Assembly (NCBI GenBank): GCA_030522415.1 | Contig: CM060127.1 | Location: forward strand, 18,772,814 to 18,836,813 | Source of the DNA: Channallabes apus | Lineage: Eukaryota > Chordata > Actinopteri > Siluriformes > Clariidae | DNA length: 64,000 nucleotides | Direction of reading: 5' to 3' | Program-made: the position numbers and the translations under genes | Part shown: positions 10,485-22,800 of the stretch, piece by piece | Layout: every line of letters begins with the position of its first letter | Position numbering within the stretch: position 1 is the first letter of the stretch | Notes under the pieces: model-generated | The model's database searches: none | Seen by the model: only the letters and a program-made list of their open reading frames with translations | What the model was told of the DNA's origin: nothing

Positions 10485-10705
10485 GTGGGGCTTGGAGCCT
10501 ATCCTAGGCGACACAGCAGTAGGTGAGGTACAACGCAGGGCACAAGCACATGCACAAACTCACACTATGGGCAATTTGGAAATGCCAATTTGCCTTACTT
10601 TGGACTGTGGGAAGAAACCCACCACCATTGGGAGAACATGAACTCCACACACACATATGCAGGCCTTGAACCTTTGGCGTGAGACCACAGTGTGCACCAC
10701 TTATA
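10485..10705 (-). mobile_element. diverged DANA-like tRNA SINE (family A)
   Basis: It is read on the minus strand and matches in order the tail side (ggagcctatcctagg), the (CA)-rich block with cgcagggcac, gggcaatttggaaatgcc, the tttggactgtgggaagaaac block and the gagaacatgaactcc block of the better copies at 29812-30188 and 45044-45412. Many substitutions indicate an old copy. Confidence 0.75.
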
Positions 10706-11186
10706 ATTTCATTTTAACAGAAATTGTTGTCTTATTGTGAAATATACAACAAAACGATCAAGAGGAACATGTGGATATGCTGAGATTAGGCTTGGGAACG
10801 AAATACAATTTGATCATTTTGATTCATACACATTTTCTCACATTTCATACACATTCCATCATTTTCTTTTGATTCTTTAAAGCTGCTTCGCGACAGTGAC
10901 CATTGTTAAAAGAGCTATACAAATAAAATGTACACTATATATTTAGTTTGCTGTTTTTAAATTTACCTTCCTTAAAAATAAAATAAATTATGTATATAAA
11001 TTTGTTACTATTAATATTTCACCATACATCATTTGACCCTTTTTGTTATTCGTGATGTAAAGAAATATCTGCGAGACATAAATCATTAAATACATCAGTG
11101 GTACAATACAATAAAATGTATTTGCGTTCTTTAATTTGTCACAAGGATTACGCAAACATAGTTACTGTATGATGCGTGTATTATAC

Positions 11187-11248
11187 CTTCATAAGATGTT
11201 TGTTCACCCATTTTGTGAAAGTCTTTTTCTGTACACGGTCTCGCTCAT
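11187..11248 (-). CDS. plec: plectin exon 2: first common exon, start of CH1
   Basis: This 62-bp exon starts with AT, completing an Asp codon begun by the final G of each first exon. It then encodes [30 protein letters not shown] matches the first actinin-type actin-binding signature. The acceptor is ttctctacag and the donor gtataa. The 62-bp length and phase (1 in, 0 out) match the plectin exon 2 known from mammals. Every candidate first exon upstream is phase compatible, which strongly supports the alternative-promoter architecture. Confidence 0.95.
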
Positions 11249-11857
11249 CTGTAGAGAAGCAAAGGAGAAATGGGGAAAACAATTATTAGTGCTTGGACAA
11301 ATTATGTAGTCATACATGTTGCTAATGATCTAGTGATCTCTTCAGTAATGTCATAGACAAGTGGCAGTGAGTGCAAAAAAACATAGGAGAACCTTGCACA
11401 TAGTCAATACCAGAAGAATGCCATATCAAAATGGGACCATCACTCAAAATAACACCACTTTCAGTTGACATATTTAGATACAGTGCTTTTTAATGTAAGA
11501 ATGCGAGTTCCTATGCTTTTATATAGTATTGTGCATGCATCGTAAGCCCAATCATTTCTTCATATTTAATTCAATTATGCAGAATAAAGTAAATAAATGT
11601 GAACAAATGTTTTACTGTAACAGGCTGTAAAGTGCCCAAAGATTAAAAGTTAAAGATTGATTGCTTGTTTATGTAGCAACCTCATTTCCTCTCTCATATT
11701 TCCTAAACACTTAGCATTCACCATCACCAGTAATGTTTATGCACCTGTTTCTCATTGATTCATGTCTTAAATTGGATGGTTTTATTATTAAAATTTAATT
11801 ATAGTCACTGTGTGGCTCAACAAACAAAATAAACAAACAATGCCAAAATTCTGGACA

Positions 11858-11912
11858 GAGTGCCAATCCATCTCAGGGCACACAGACATACACACACTCA
11901 CGAACCCTAACT
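11858..11912 (-). mobile_element. short fragment of family A SINE
   Basis: cagagtgccaatccatctca followed by gggcacacagacatacacac matches the tail half of the DANA-like SINE in reverse orientation. The fragment is broken by the insertion of the hAT-type element that begins at 11913. Confidence 0.7.
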
Positions 11913-12818
11913 TAGGGCTGGGCGATATGTAACTATATCACGATATCAGTGCTTCATATCGGTCGATATCGCTAATTATTGATATTTTTTATGACCCATT
12001 TAAAATAAGGACCAGGAGAAGAATATATTATATTTAAAAAAAATTTATTTTAAACTTCATAGATCATAGTCCCATCAGTTATTAAGACAGAAATGTCAAC
12101 AACCATGGAAAAATCAAATAAATAAAATGTAAACATAAGTCTAAAGTCACAATGAACACTTAATTCTCATAACATTTAAGGTCAAAATTAAAAGAAAATG
12201 TAAGAAATGCTTAATAAAGTGTAATAAAATAGTGTAATGCGTTTATTATATCAGATCTCTTTAGAGAAAACTACAACAAAAATATATTGTTGTAATATAT
12301 TTGAGTTTGATGTTAATTTACTGGCTGGCCACCAGGGGGCAATACTGCGCTGTATACTATGTGTGTCATGTGCACTGAATGCAGTAAAAGAAGAATACCG
12401 TTTTTCTCCGTGCTTCCGTTTCTTTTCCTCTAGTTGTCTCACACAGAAAGCAAGTAATATTAAAGATGTTAGTTGTGCATATTGATGCAAACATAATTGC
12501 CATACCAAAGAAAAAACTACCCGCCAATGTGGCTAGTGAGACTAAAGTTATTAACCGCCACAGCCGAATTTTACCCGCATTTGGCGGGTGCCAATGTCAA
12601 CCCCATCTTGTCTCCGTTTATGCTTCCTGAATTGCGACCGTACTACTTCTGGGTCCTAGAGCCGGTCGCGGAGCGAGTGCGCATGACAGCAACCAAACTA
12701 GCTTCGCGACCTCTGTTTTCTTCCGACAAAGAATAAAAAATATCGAACGCATTTTGTATTGATATCGATCACGTGTCTATCGCGAAACACATCGTAATCG
12801 TTTTATCGCCCAGGCCTA
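11913..12818. mobile_element. hAT-type element with perfect 8-bp target duplication
   Basis: Ends are tagggctgggcgatat on the left and the near-complement atcgcccaggccta on the right. The identical octamer ccctaact flanks both sides (11905-11912 and 12819-12826), diagnostic of hAT transposition. The 906-bp element has sub-terminal atatcgatatc-type palindromes and no transposase frame, so it is non-autonomous. A GC-richer internal stretch (12560-12680) is unlike its ends. Confidence 0.92.
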
Positions 12819-14434
12819 CCCTAACTTATTCGTTTTTTCCCCCTCTCTCTTTATGTACAGTATATAGAGCAAAAGCAACCTGTATTAGAGGGAAAAAAGC
12901 ACAAAGATAACCTTAAGTGGAATTTAACAGAATTTTTCATTGGCACACAAAGGAACTGAGTCTAAGCTCAAGCAGGTCTTATTTTGAAACCAATGGGCAG
13001 TGTTCGTGACTCCCAAGAGACAATGTTTCGCTTCAGATTGAGGTTCCCCATCTAATGTTTTGAAATTACTACTAAAGTACACAATTCCATACGGCGTGAG
13101 ATGAGCAAGTCTGAACAGCCATGTTCTGTTATGTTTTTATAATACTGACACTGGTATTTAATGTTGTTTGCCATGTTACAGAGACATAATGCCACTGGAT
13201 ATTCTTTTTGAAAATACCTCACAGAAAACTACACATTTAAAGACATTTAAAAAAATGTTACGATAAACTGGTAACCGTCCACCACTGTCTTCCGATTGGT
13301 TGTTGTTGCTATGGAAACCAAAATGCATAACACACTACTGTGAGAGCTATTGTCATAGAAAAATAACTCATGTCAGACCAATCAGAAGGTGGAATTCAAC
13401 AGTGCTATGAATTTTGCATTTTATGTAAACAGGTTACAGCTTTAGGTGATCTCTTGCAAAATATACATCTGTTCATGTGGCAGTAGATAAGCACTGATTT
13501 ATAAGCTTAACCTTTTGATATGCATAAATTATAGTCTTGCCCAGCAACTTTCACTTCAATCTAATGTTTTCTGTTTGTTTGACTAATAGGGTTGAAAACA
13601 TGTGTGTGTTAAATCTTTATCATTCTTGATATTGTAAAGGTTAGGCTTTAAAATATTTTTAAAAGTGTCCTACCCAAACCCATTTTGTTAAGGTAAGTGT
13701 TCAGTATTGATAATTTGTGGCTCACTTACAGTACTTTCTGTAAAAGTGCACAGACAGTTTATTCTTCTGAACATATTAGTCTGATTGCATTTTTTTTTTT
13801 ACTTTATAAAGTGCCATTTTTCCATAGTGTTCTCTTTCAATTCTATGCAATTTCAACTCGAATTAAATACGTATATTTAATATAAACAAATTAACACATT
13901 TTACACATGGAAAGTTAGTATCTCTTGACCCTCAATCAAGTCAACATATACAAATTCACAACAATTTTTTCTTTTTTAATATCTCAAACATTTACCATCT
14001 TAACTTATGTTTTGTTTTTCCCTCTCGAAGTCAGAGCACACAATTCCAGCCCTGCATATCTGTACCTGTGCATACCAGACCACTCAGTGCATGTACTGCT
14101 TTGGCCAAAGGCATGAATACATAATTATCACTCATCATTTATAAATTCAGTTTTACTGACTGTTTGGGGAAACAGAAAAAAGGTATTTGAGGACATGAAT
14201 AACTACAGACAGTGCATGAATCTGATGTACCTACATAAAAGCACATACATATAATGTATATATAAAAGCACATATCATCTGCATACAGGTTGAGCACATT
14301 GGCACTTGCAACACAAACATCTTTAAAAAAGAATTATATAGCATGAAAAGCAAAACAGACTTTTTGAGGTGAAATATTGTTACAGAATAATGAAAAACAG
14401 TAACATATTCTATAATGTGGGTTTCCAGTGCTAC

Positions 14435-14549
14435 CTTTCCTTCCCTCTGTGGACTTGAGCATCCCCTGGTAGTAGCTGTCCTCTGTGAACACCGCATCAC
14501 TACCCATACTATCAGATGAATATGTCCTAAAAAACTGCTGGAGAGCCAT
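14435..14549 (-). CDS. plec: plectin alternative first exon, 1a type
   Basis: The coding part of this first exon is 115 bp: 38 codons plus a final G, starting MALQQFF and ending MLKSTEGRK, then a gtagca donor. The end resembles the mammalian plectin 1a terminus (a Ser-rich linker, Glu-Asp, then Leu-x-x-Ser-Glu-Gly-Lys-Lys), and the position nearest exon 2 is also that of 1a. Isoform 1a is the epithelial, hemidesmosome-associated form. The first residues are poorly conserved with mammals, so the start is chosen as the first ATG in the open frame. A second in-frame Met is at residue 15. No convincing TATA box was seen; a T-rich tract lies about 170-200 bp upstream of the ATG. Confidence 0.85.
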
Positions 14550-16381
14550 TTTTTTGCCTCTTTTAATAAATGTATAACCACTAAATGTTTCTGTTTCTCA
14601 ACCCTTATTCTCTCACTGACAGTTAGTTCTGTCTGAGCGTGATGAGAAATGCCATACAGTTGGGTGGGTGTGTTCCAAGTCAATGAGTTTAGCTCTTTAG
14701 CTTAACTCTCTCTTCTCCCTACTTTTTTTTTTTTTTTTTACTTTTTTCCCCTCTCTCGTTTAGTTCCCTTCTTAACCTCCTCCTCTTTTTCATTCTTCCT
14801 CCATGCAATAAATACCTTGCCTCAGGCAAGAAAGTCAGAAAGACATTTATTGCACTTTTGGAACAGAGGGGGGTCACTGTGAAATACCCACAACTACCCC
14901 CTCTTTGTCTTTACAATGAATAGGGAGGGGACAGGACTGAAACAGAAGTATAAAGTTATAAAGAAACCACAATGACAGAGATAAGAGAAATGAAAGTGAT
15001 TAAATGGGAAGTAAGAAATATAAACGCACGATTCTTAAAGCTGATTAAACCACAGTGCTACTGAACTCTCAATACTGATTGGTCAGATGGTGGTGAATCA
15101 TTTTCTACAACACCAGCTCTGATGAAAGTGCTGCAAAGGAAACCATAGGTTTATTTGAGTGCATTTGTTTAAATATTTTATAAGTTTCTATAGTAAAAAG
15201 TTTCTAATAGACTTTGCAACTTGAGGTTTCTCGGTATCAAGGCAATATGTTATTTTTTCTTAATTTTATTACTGTACCTTTAAGAAAGTGAAGAAAAAAA
15301 AGAGAGAGGCTTTAACACAGGAACTTAATTGTTTTACTGACATTCCACAACACACTTTAAATAACAGAAAATGTCCATTTTGTGCCATGCTGATTTTGCG
15401 AAATCTGGGGAAATTATATAGAAATATATATGTAATTAAAAACTGGGGAAATAAGTTTCCAGGAAAATAATTGCAAAATCCTTTATCCATTATGCAAGCA
15501 GCCTGGTGCAAAAACAGCCATAACAGTTCAGCTTGCAGAGCTGCTATCCAAAAACATAAATTACTAAGCCAATAGGAAGAAAAAGTGACACCTTTCTGTT
15601 CCCCTTACTTTACACAAAGCCATACATAAACAAATATGGTCCACACGCAAAGTAAAAGAGCACAAGGGTTCATTTTGTCATGATCTGCTGTATCACAAAA
15701 CAGGATGATGGGGACACGCCCGCTAACCATGAGCTACCTACAGTATGAATCGTATCGGACTCGGTCCCCAAACTGTGGAAAGTCTGTTAACTTCCCATAG
15801 AAACTTGTGACTCATGGCTTTAAGAAAGTCACACATTTTCCCCTACATGATAGTGATTTTGTTTTGCCACATGGTAGCATTCGGGAGGGAAGATTGGAGT
15901 CGGTTAAGGCAGCTCAGTGTCTGATATGGCCTTGAGCCACATCTGATGCAAAACCTACGATAAATTTGAGGCATGTGAACTGATCTGCACAAAGCAGCAT
16001 GATTGTTTCTGTGTATCTGAAAGGGCTGCATAATAAAGTGCACAATGTGACTCTGAGCAAGCACATGTACACACACTTCAAAGTACAACTCTGGATGAAG
16101 ATTTATTTCATTTTATTTTATGTGAAATCGGGATGTGATGGAACAATGGTATTAATTGTTGTAATTATTTCAAACTGTAAGGATACACTGATGACTGTAA
16201 GGATAATCACAGAGCACACAATGTTTTGGGGGAAAATCAAGAAGCAGGCTTTAATAGAATAAAAAAAAGAAGATTTAAGTGAATTAATAAATGCTTTTTC
16301 TGTTTTACTGAAAATAATATTATTTTATAATATTAAAGATAATAATCTATTTGTAATTCTATTTGTAATAATTTTTCCATA

Positions 16382-16620
16382 CACCGATCAGCCATTACTG
16401 TACATTATAATCACATAACATTAACCCACAATAATTATAAATTATATACCAGTAAACTGGTGACGGGATAATGGGCACCCAAGGCTCACCCATGCTCGTA
16501 TGGGGCTAGAGGTCAAAGGGCTCATAACTGCTGACTTGGCCAGCAAACTCCCAGAGCCCAGTTCAATCGTGTACCCATGGGATTTGCTCGACAATCAATT
16601 CTGATCCCTCTGATCAGTTG
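16382..16620 (+). mobile_element. deleted Tc1-like element, CACCGATCAGCC family
   Basis: It begins caccgatcagccattactg and retains the internal cacccaaggctcacccatg block shared with the copies at 229, 33227 and 50351. The right end near 16605-16620 (tctgatcag) is degraded, and most of the transposase region is gone. Confidence 0.72.
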
Positions 16621-18149
16621 AAATGCTTATATTTGCACTATAGTTGCATCTGACTTACAGCTTACTGTAATTTACTGTTATTTAATACAAAGATTTTAGC
16701 ATTTGGTGAAATAAATTGTCTAATTTACCAGCGTTCATTCATAGTTTTCTCTATGATCATAATACGAAAAAAGAAAACATGACAGGCATTATAGCTGTAA
16801 CTCTGTTCAGATTCCTTTCAGCTGTTAGATCATTACAGCATGTCAACTCTGCTGGGATGAAACACGAGGAGGGGATTCTTTGCATTTTAACTCCGTCGAA
16901 CTGCGTGTTTAGACTTGAGCTGAGAAAAAAGATGTCTTGTTTGAAGCATTGCTGCCTGGAGTTAGAACAAACACAAGGCTTATGTGGTACCAAACCACAT
17001 AGTGCTATGTGATATGTGTTGAGAGATTCCTAAATGCTGTGAAAGTAGTTAAAATCTAACTGATGTCACTTTCGTGCAAATCTAATTCAGAAGCAAGTCA
17101 ATACTATCCTGAAATTTAAGCAAGATATAGGATAGTTATTAATAGGTTATATATATATAAAGTTATATATAGGATAATAATTAATCACGCATGGCGTGAT
17201 GTGGCCTGGTAATCTTACCATGCCAAAGCTGATTACTGTCACATGAACATTTATTCATTTTATCAATTTATAGTTACATTTGAAGTTATGGAATGTCCAT
17301 GAAATAACTTAGTTCTTGTTATCATTAACATGACAAGAGCTATAAACATTCAATCCTTACAAAACTCTCTCTCAATCTCTTTAACACAAAAAAGAACAAC
17401 AAAAAATGCTACTAAAATTTTTCCTTATTAAAACAAATGCATTACTATAACTCCTAAAAATAAATAAATTAAAACTGTAAACTTTAATCCCTATGAACCA
17501 GAACTGACACCTACTTCCATGGTATAATAAACCAATGGTACATACAAACGCTTGTAACAAGAAACTCATCCCGGAAATGTTATCAGAACATTCAGCGTTT
17601 TGTACTCTTCTGCTGAAAGACACTGCCATAAAACATCCATAGCACAGATGTCCAATTATAATATTAAACAAAAAGTCACCACCTGGGGTTATTTTATATG
17701 CAAATTCTGAAGATACGACAACTACTTTTTGTGAAATAAAAAGTAAAATACTTGATAAGTGATGTTATACCGCAAGAGCGCTACACATTAGACTCACATC
17801 TTTTCCAATGTTGTTCCCTAAAGGCAACATGTAAAGCAGGGCATCTCACTTCCCCAATGGCTCAAATGAAAAATACCAGATGGCATAACGGCACTTTTCC
17901 AGGCATGCAAAAAAGGAGAAACTGGTGGTGGTGGTGTATAACTGCAGAATAAACTACTAGGAGATCCAAATTCTTTGTAAGCAATTCCTTAATTCTAAAG
18001 TAATGTCTTTGAGTAGCATAATGTCTGTTTTTCATTTAGTCTCTAAACCAGACTTTAGGAGGCTGTAACTGAATGGTTTCATGGTTTAACAAAATGTCTC
18101 CCTCTTGTGTTCACCATGGAAAAGTGAATGTTCCAGGTAGAAATCACTT

Positions 18150-18405
18150 ACTCACTAACTCACTCACTCACTCATCTTCTATACTGCTTTATCCTGTATT
18201 CAGGGTCGCAGAAGCCTGGAGCCTATCCTGGGAGGCTTAGGGGATGAGACAGAGTACAGCCTGGACAGGGTGCCAATCCATCGCAGGGCACACACATATA
18301 CACACTCACACACTCATTCACACACTACGGGCAATTTGGGAACTCCAATTAGCCTAACCTGTATATCTTTGGACCGTGGGAGGAAACCGGAGTACCCGGA
18401 GGAAA
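18150..18405 (-). mobile_element. 5'-truncated family A SINE
   Basis: In reverse orientation it has the tail (tcttctatactgctttatcc), the ggagcctatcctggg block, the gccaatccatcgcagggcac block and the tttggaccgtgggaggaaac block, ending before the tRNA-like head. The missing head is the usual result of incomplete reverse transcription. Confidence 0.88.
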
Positions 18406-19166
18406 CCAATTACGAATCAGTGTCAATTAAAAACCGTTTGCACATCCATGTCCAAGTTCAACATCAACCACATTACATCAGTCTAATTAACAGCCATCAA
18501 CAGCAGCTAAAAGTAAAATTAAATATAAGTGATGTCAAAATAAAGCAACAGATCCAAACACAGTTACAGAAATGGAAATCGGTTGTATTTTTAAGTTTTA
18601 CGGTTTGGGTCTATATTCCTCCAGATGAGATGAGGAGACTTTTCCGATGTGGACTTTCCCCACTTCATTTTTGGAAGGCAGATCATTTCTGCAAACCAGC
18701 TATGCAGTTTCTTCCTCAGCATGAAACTATATACAGTTCCCAGGGAGATATATTTATATATAACTTTTCGAGTCCAGACTAACACTCCGCACTATTACTG
18801 CTTCACTACATGGGTTAATGTTTACTTAAATTACAAATGACTGTGGTTAATGAATACTACATTTTAAGATTAATAATCTGTATAATGTCCTATGCAATGC
18901 TCTATATAGAACAATCTATACAGAATGCATGGATTTGGAAAGATTATTCTTAGCAATGGAATGAGGTGCTTCTTCCTTGAATTTGTAATGAACAACTGAG
19001 TGATGGCTCAAACAAAGAAATAAACAAATGAGTACGAAGTAACAACTTTGAAATTCCAGCATGATCTAAATTGTAACAAAGGTTTTTCCAACTCGTTGCC
19101 CAAGTTCCTTCACATGTGCTAAATTGGTTCCAGAGCACAAAACTTCGGAAAGCAGAATAAGCACGG

Positions 19167-19192
19167 AATAATAATAATAATAATAATAATAA
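19167..19192. repeat. (AAT)n microsatellite
   Basis: About eight AAT units followed by an agaag-rich purine tract. Confidence 0.9.
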
Positions 19193-19429
19193 GTAGAAGA
19201 CGAAGAAGTTGGAGAAGAAGAAGAAGCGCGTCGTAGGCAGAAGAAATGCGATTCTTGTCCCTACAACAAACTGGTCATGAATCAGGGGGGGGGGTATAAG
19301 TGTGTGTGTGTATATGTGTGGGGGGTAGTCCCACAACGGGTTAACCTCACGAGCCCCTCCTATTCGTCTCACTAAAACACAGGGCTACGTCCCAAACACG
19401 ATGCTACTTAACAGCTCACTTGGTCAACA

Positions 19430-19830
19430 CTGCTGCTTTGGAACGTCTCCACGCGCCCCAGCCTCCACGCGCCCCAGCCTCCCCGCACCGCGCGCGCTCT
19501 CACTCACCTGCGCAGCACATGCGGCTGTACAGATGCGGTCCGACTTCCCCGCAGCTCAGCTCGTGAATGTACGCGGCGCGTCCGTAAATCACGTCCAGGC
19601 TGAACGTCGTGAGGCACGGCGCCAGCGCCGCAACCGCCGCCATGTCCTCAGCAGCGGCCATGTCCAGTATAAAGAAAAAGGCGTCTCTCTCTCTGTGCGC
19701 ACGCTATACCACACTCCTCCACAGCTCAGCTCGCTCGCTGAGCGCTTTGTTTCCGTCACCGAGAAACATCAGGCTGCAGAGGGAAAGCCCGGCCCATCGA
19801 GGTGTGTGCTGTGGAGCTCAGAGCTGAGGC
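19430..19830. promoter_or_regulatory. CpG-rich block, likely promoter
   Basis: This is the most CpG-dense stretch in the window, with runs such as cgcgccccagcctcc and ccgcaccgcgcgcgc, in a background that is otherwise AT rich and CpG poor. It overlaps the candidate first exon at 19508-19661. Such islands normally mark constitutive vertebrate promoters, so it may drive the main housekeeping plectin transcript. I did not compute an observed/expected CpG ratio. Confidence 0.7.
19508..19661 (-). CDS. candidate novel plectin first exon in a CpG-rich block
   Basis: An open frame of 51 codons plus a final G starts MAAAEDMAAVAALAPCLTTF, ends YSRMCCA, and runs straight into a strong gtgagtg donor. 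Its phase equals that of the 1a, 1b and 1e exons, so it could splice to exon 2 at 11248. The peptide has an Ala-rich start, a Cys at 16 and 37, and a Cys-Cys pair two residues before the junction. I do not recognise it from any mammalian plectin isoform. It lies in a conspicuously CpG-dense region typical of promoters. Alternatives are a non-coding first exon with a chance open frame, or the first exon of another transcript. A second ATG is at residue 7. Confidence 0.62.
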
Positions 19831-22800
19831 GAGCTGCGCGCTCCGGGAGTTGTACGATGTGAAATGTGACTCTTCAGGACACCCCCGTTAAACCCGTCAG
19901 AGTTACACTCAGGCACGACTTCTTTCTTTATTTTAAAAACCAGCGACGCATTATTAAAATTTTTTAGTTAAACTTAATGTATTCTATTCTTAGACACAAA
20001 CATCATGAGAAACACCCAGTCTGAATAAACTTTACCACACATGAACATCTGGAAAAGTTTGTAATAGCATTTTTTGTAGTCCAAAAAAAAGTTTGTTTAA
20101 GATGCAACAGGTGCCATATTCCATAAGCATTCATGGACTAGGGAAAAAAATAAGTAAAACGTTCAACTTTTGTTTAGTAGGAATAGCATGTCATAATTTA
20201 TTTTATTCTTCGTATCCCACAGCAGCTTACTGATTACAGTTTTTATTTATCTTTGAATGACATGTTGTTATTACTGTCATTTATAGCTACCATTAATGCC
20301 TGTGAGATAAGTTATTTCCTGTGGTATTACATTTATAAACTGTCATCTATCAAGAAACTGCCATGTAGAACATCCTGTCGATCATATACTTTAAAAATGA
20401 GTTTATTGTTAGCATTATGATTTTGTGGAGTGTTTGCCGTAGAAGTCTTCTGTGAATGACAAACTATGTTAGAAATGATAATGTGCGTTCGAAAAAACGT
20501 GATTTGAATTGCAGTCAGAAATACAGTAGAAATTTAATCAATCATTTCTGACCCAGGCTTGAGAATTTAAGAGCACTGTGGTTTAAAATGCTCAACATTT
20601 TCAAGAAATGAATATACATGTTTATATCCAAGAAGGTATATTTTAGTGTTTCTTTTTCCTGTTTACATTTAAATGAGTGTTTTAAAATTGTGTGTTATTT
20701 GATCTCAAAATTAAGTTTTAAATTGTGATTAATTCAAGAGCCACACCCATTACTACAAACTTAATCTTTCAAAGCTACTGGTAAATGAGTCACTTACGGA
20801 TCTAAGGATACGTTATAAAGCTGCAAAATTACCAGGTAAATACAGAAAGCAGAAAGGTCAGTCTCCGGTTATGAGACTAGAGTATATCATTATCTTAGTA
20901 TACTATACAATTATAAACTCAGTTCAATACATACTGTACATGTATGCACCGTGCCCCTGAGAAAAGACAATGTGCAAATGTGGATTTCTTATAAATAAAA
21001 GATATGTTTATCCTTACCAGCAACAGTAACTAAGGTGCCAGCCAATCAGAGGGTAGGAACCTGTGTGGCGTTAAGTAAAAGAAATAGGACAAAATAGTTT
21101 GGCGGATGTTTCTTTAAATACGAAACTATTTTAATTAATAATCGATCACAAATTCTGTTATGCAGTAGTTTGAAAATAATTACCAGCAGCTGAACTGTAA
21201 AACTGGGATTAGTCCTCAGCATTGTTTTCATGGATAAAGCTTAAAGCAGAGATTGGTGTTTTGACATAAAGCACAGTAAAAACTTTTGGCATGTTTTTTT
21301 AGGAGAAAACTGGAAAACACTGAGGAAACTCCTGAGAGAATATGCAAAATAGTAACCTGAAGTTCAGGATCAAACCGGGTAATGCAGCAATGCTAACTGC
21401 TCCATCTGGCCCTCTGCCTGTTGAAAGCTAAAATCTGGCTGTTGAATGCCAAAACTTGTCCCATACGCATATAGATAATCATGCTGAGGCTGAGTAAAAA
21501 TATATAATAGCACTCATTAAATCTGAAAATATAAACCACAAAAATACTTTTTTATACATTTTTGAAAAGTTCTTTGGCACACATGAGTCATACAAACCAT
21601 GCGATAATTTAAAACAAATGAAATAAACAAAATCTAGGCATTCAGGAACTCTGAGTCACTCCAGACCACAGCACACACGGAGGACTGGGTTTGATTAAGA
21701 GCTTCTGCAGCTAAGTTTATGGAAAAGTAAATAATCTTTGAGAGCTGAGTGTTAGACCTATGTAAAGCTACTACACAGTATGTGAGAATTCAAACGCTAT
21801 GTTTTATATTCGATTCACTTAGGACATGCTTATGACGGGACAAGAATTAAGGGTATAAAGACATAAATTATGTTTTCTTATTCATTGGAAATGATAGGTA
21901 CTGACAAACTGGAGAAAGTGCACAGCATGGCCATTTTCTTGGTCGTAAATGTAAAATCAAATTACAGGAGTGTACTTGTGAAATTGGTGCGTCTTTGTAT
22001 AATAGCTTTTTGGCAAGTGTTCAATAAAAGGTCATGAGAAAATAAACATGATAAAACACAAACAGTGCGGACATCGTAAAAAGGGAGTATCTCTCTCAAG
22101 GCGACGTTTGAACAATAAAATGGCGCTGATAATAGACTCCACCCAGTCCATGCTGCTAGTCTAGCCATACAATAAAATATAATAAATGGATTTACAACAT
22201 CCTTTCTATATGTGCAGGCCAAGTTCCATGAATTGAAAATATTATTTTCCATTTTTATATACACGTGCCGAACACTAACATTCAGGGTATCTAATGATGT
22301 TTGCCCAGCAATCACTAAAACGCATAACAAGCAGCTTGACATGTCTCCCAGTGCAAAGGAGTTTGACCTTCTTGCAAGTCGCCAGTGTTATGACGGTATC
22401 TAGGATACACATACAGTCAGTTCGGGGACTTAAATAAACCATGGATGAGCTCGGGTGTTAGGAAACGAGTGTGGTCTTTATTTAAATCAGCTCTAAACAA
22501 ATTCTAGTCATAAATTAGTCATAAACATGACTCATAACCTAAACTCCACAGACCTATATCTGATAGCTAAAAGGCTATAATGTTATGTTCCCCAGACCAA
22601 TATGCATGACATAAAGCAAGGAGATCTAAATTTAGCATGATCACCTGCTCTGTTTAACAACAGAGAGCATTACGTAAAACGTGCATGTGCATATACTGTA
22701 TACAGTATATATACACCATTCCTCTTTCATAATTTCTTTTGCAAATTCATTCCTGAATCTGCAACATTTTACACAATTATATTTATTGTAATATACTACA

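Larger units (their letters stand above)
7806..11186 (-). other. plectin intron between exon 2 and micro-exon 2-alpha
   Basis: This 3.4-kb, very AT-rich intron contains a left-end fragment of a GGGCTGGGCGAT element (8253-8330), (AAT)/(ATT) runs (8965-9065), the long CA repeat at 10001-10050 and an old SINE fragment (10485-10705). No exon signal was seen. Confidence 0.7.
11249..14434 (-). other. plectin intron between first exon 1a and exon 2
   Basis: It contains a SINE fragment (11858-11912) interrupted by a hAT-type element (11913-12818). Around 13260-13440 is a block with inverted fragments of gattggt/accaatc that may be another degraded small element. Nothing else is supportable. Confidence 0.65.
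14550..19507 (-). other. plectin intron/flank between 1a and the CpG-block exon
   Basis: This is upstream flank of exon 1a and intron of the longer transcripts. It holds a Tc1-like remnant (16382-16620), a family A SINE (18150-18405) and an (AAT)n run (19167-19192). A block at 15050-15130 resembles the gattggtcag small-element sequence also seen near 13390. Remaining sequence shows no gene. Confidence 0.65.

Noticed and set aside
14231..14683. 150-residue minus-strand frame overlapping exon 1a
   Set aside because: It is in a different frame from the 1a peptide, crosses the donor site and has no family resemblance.
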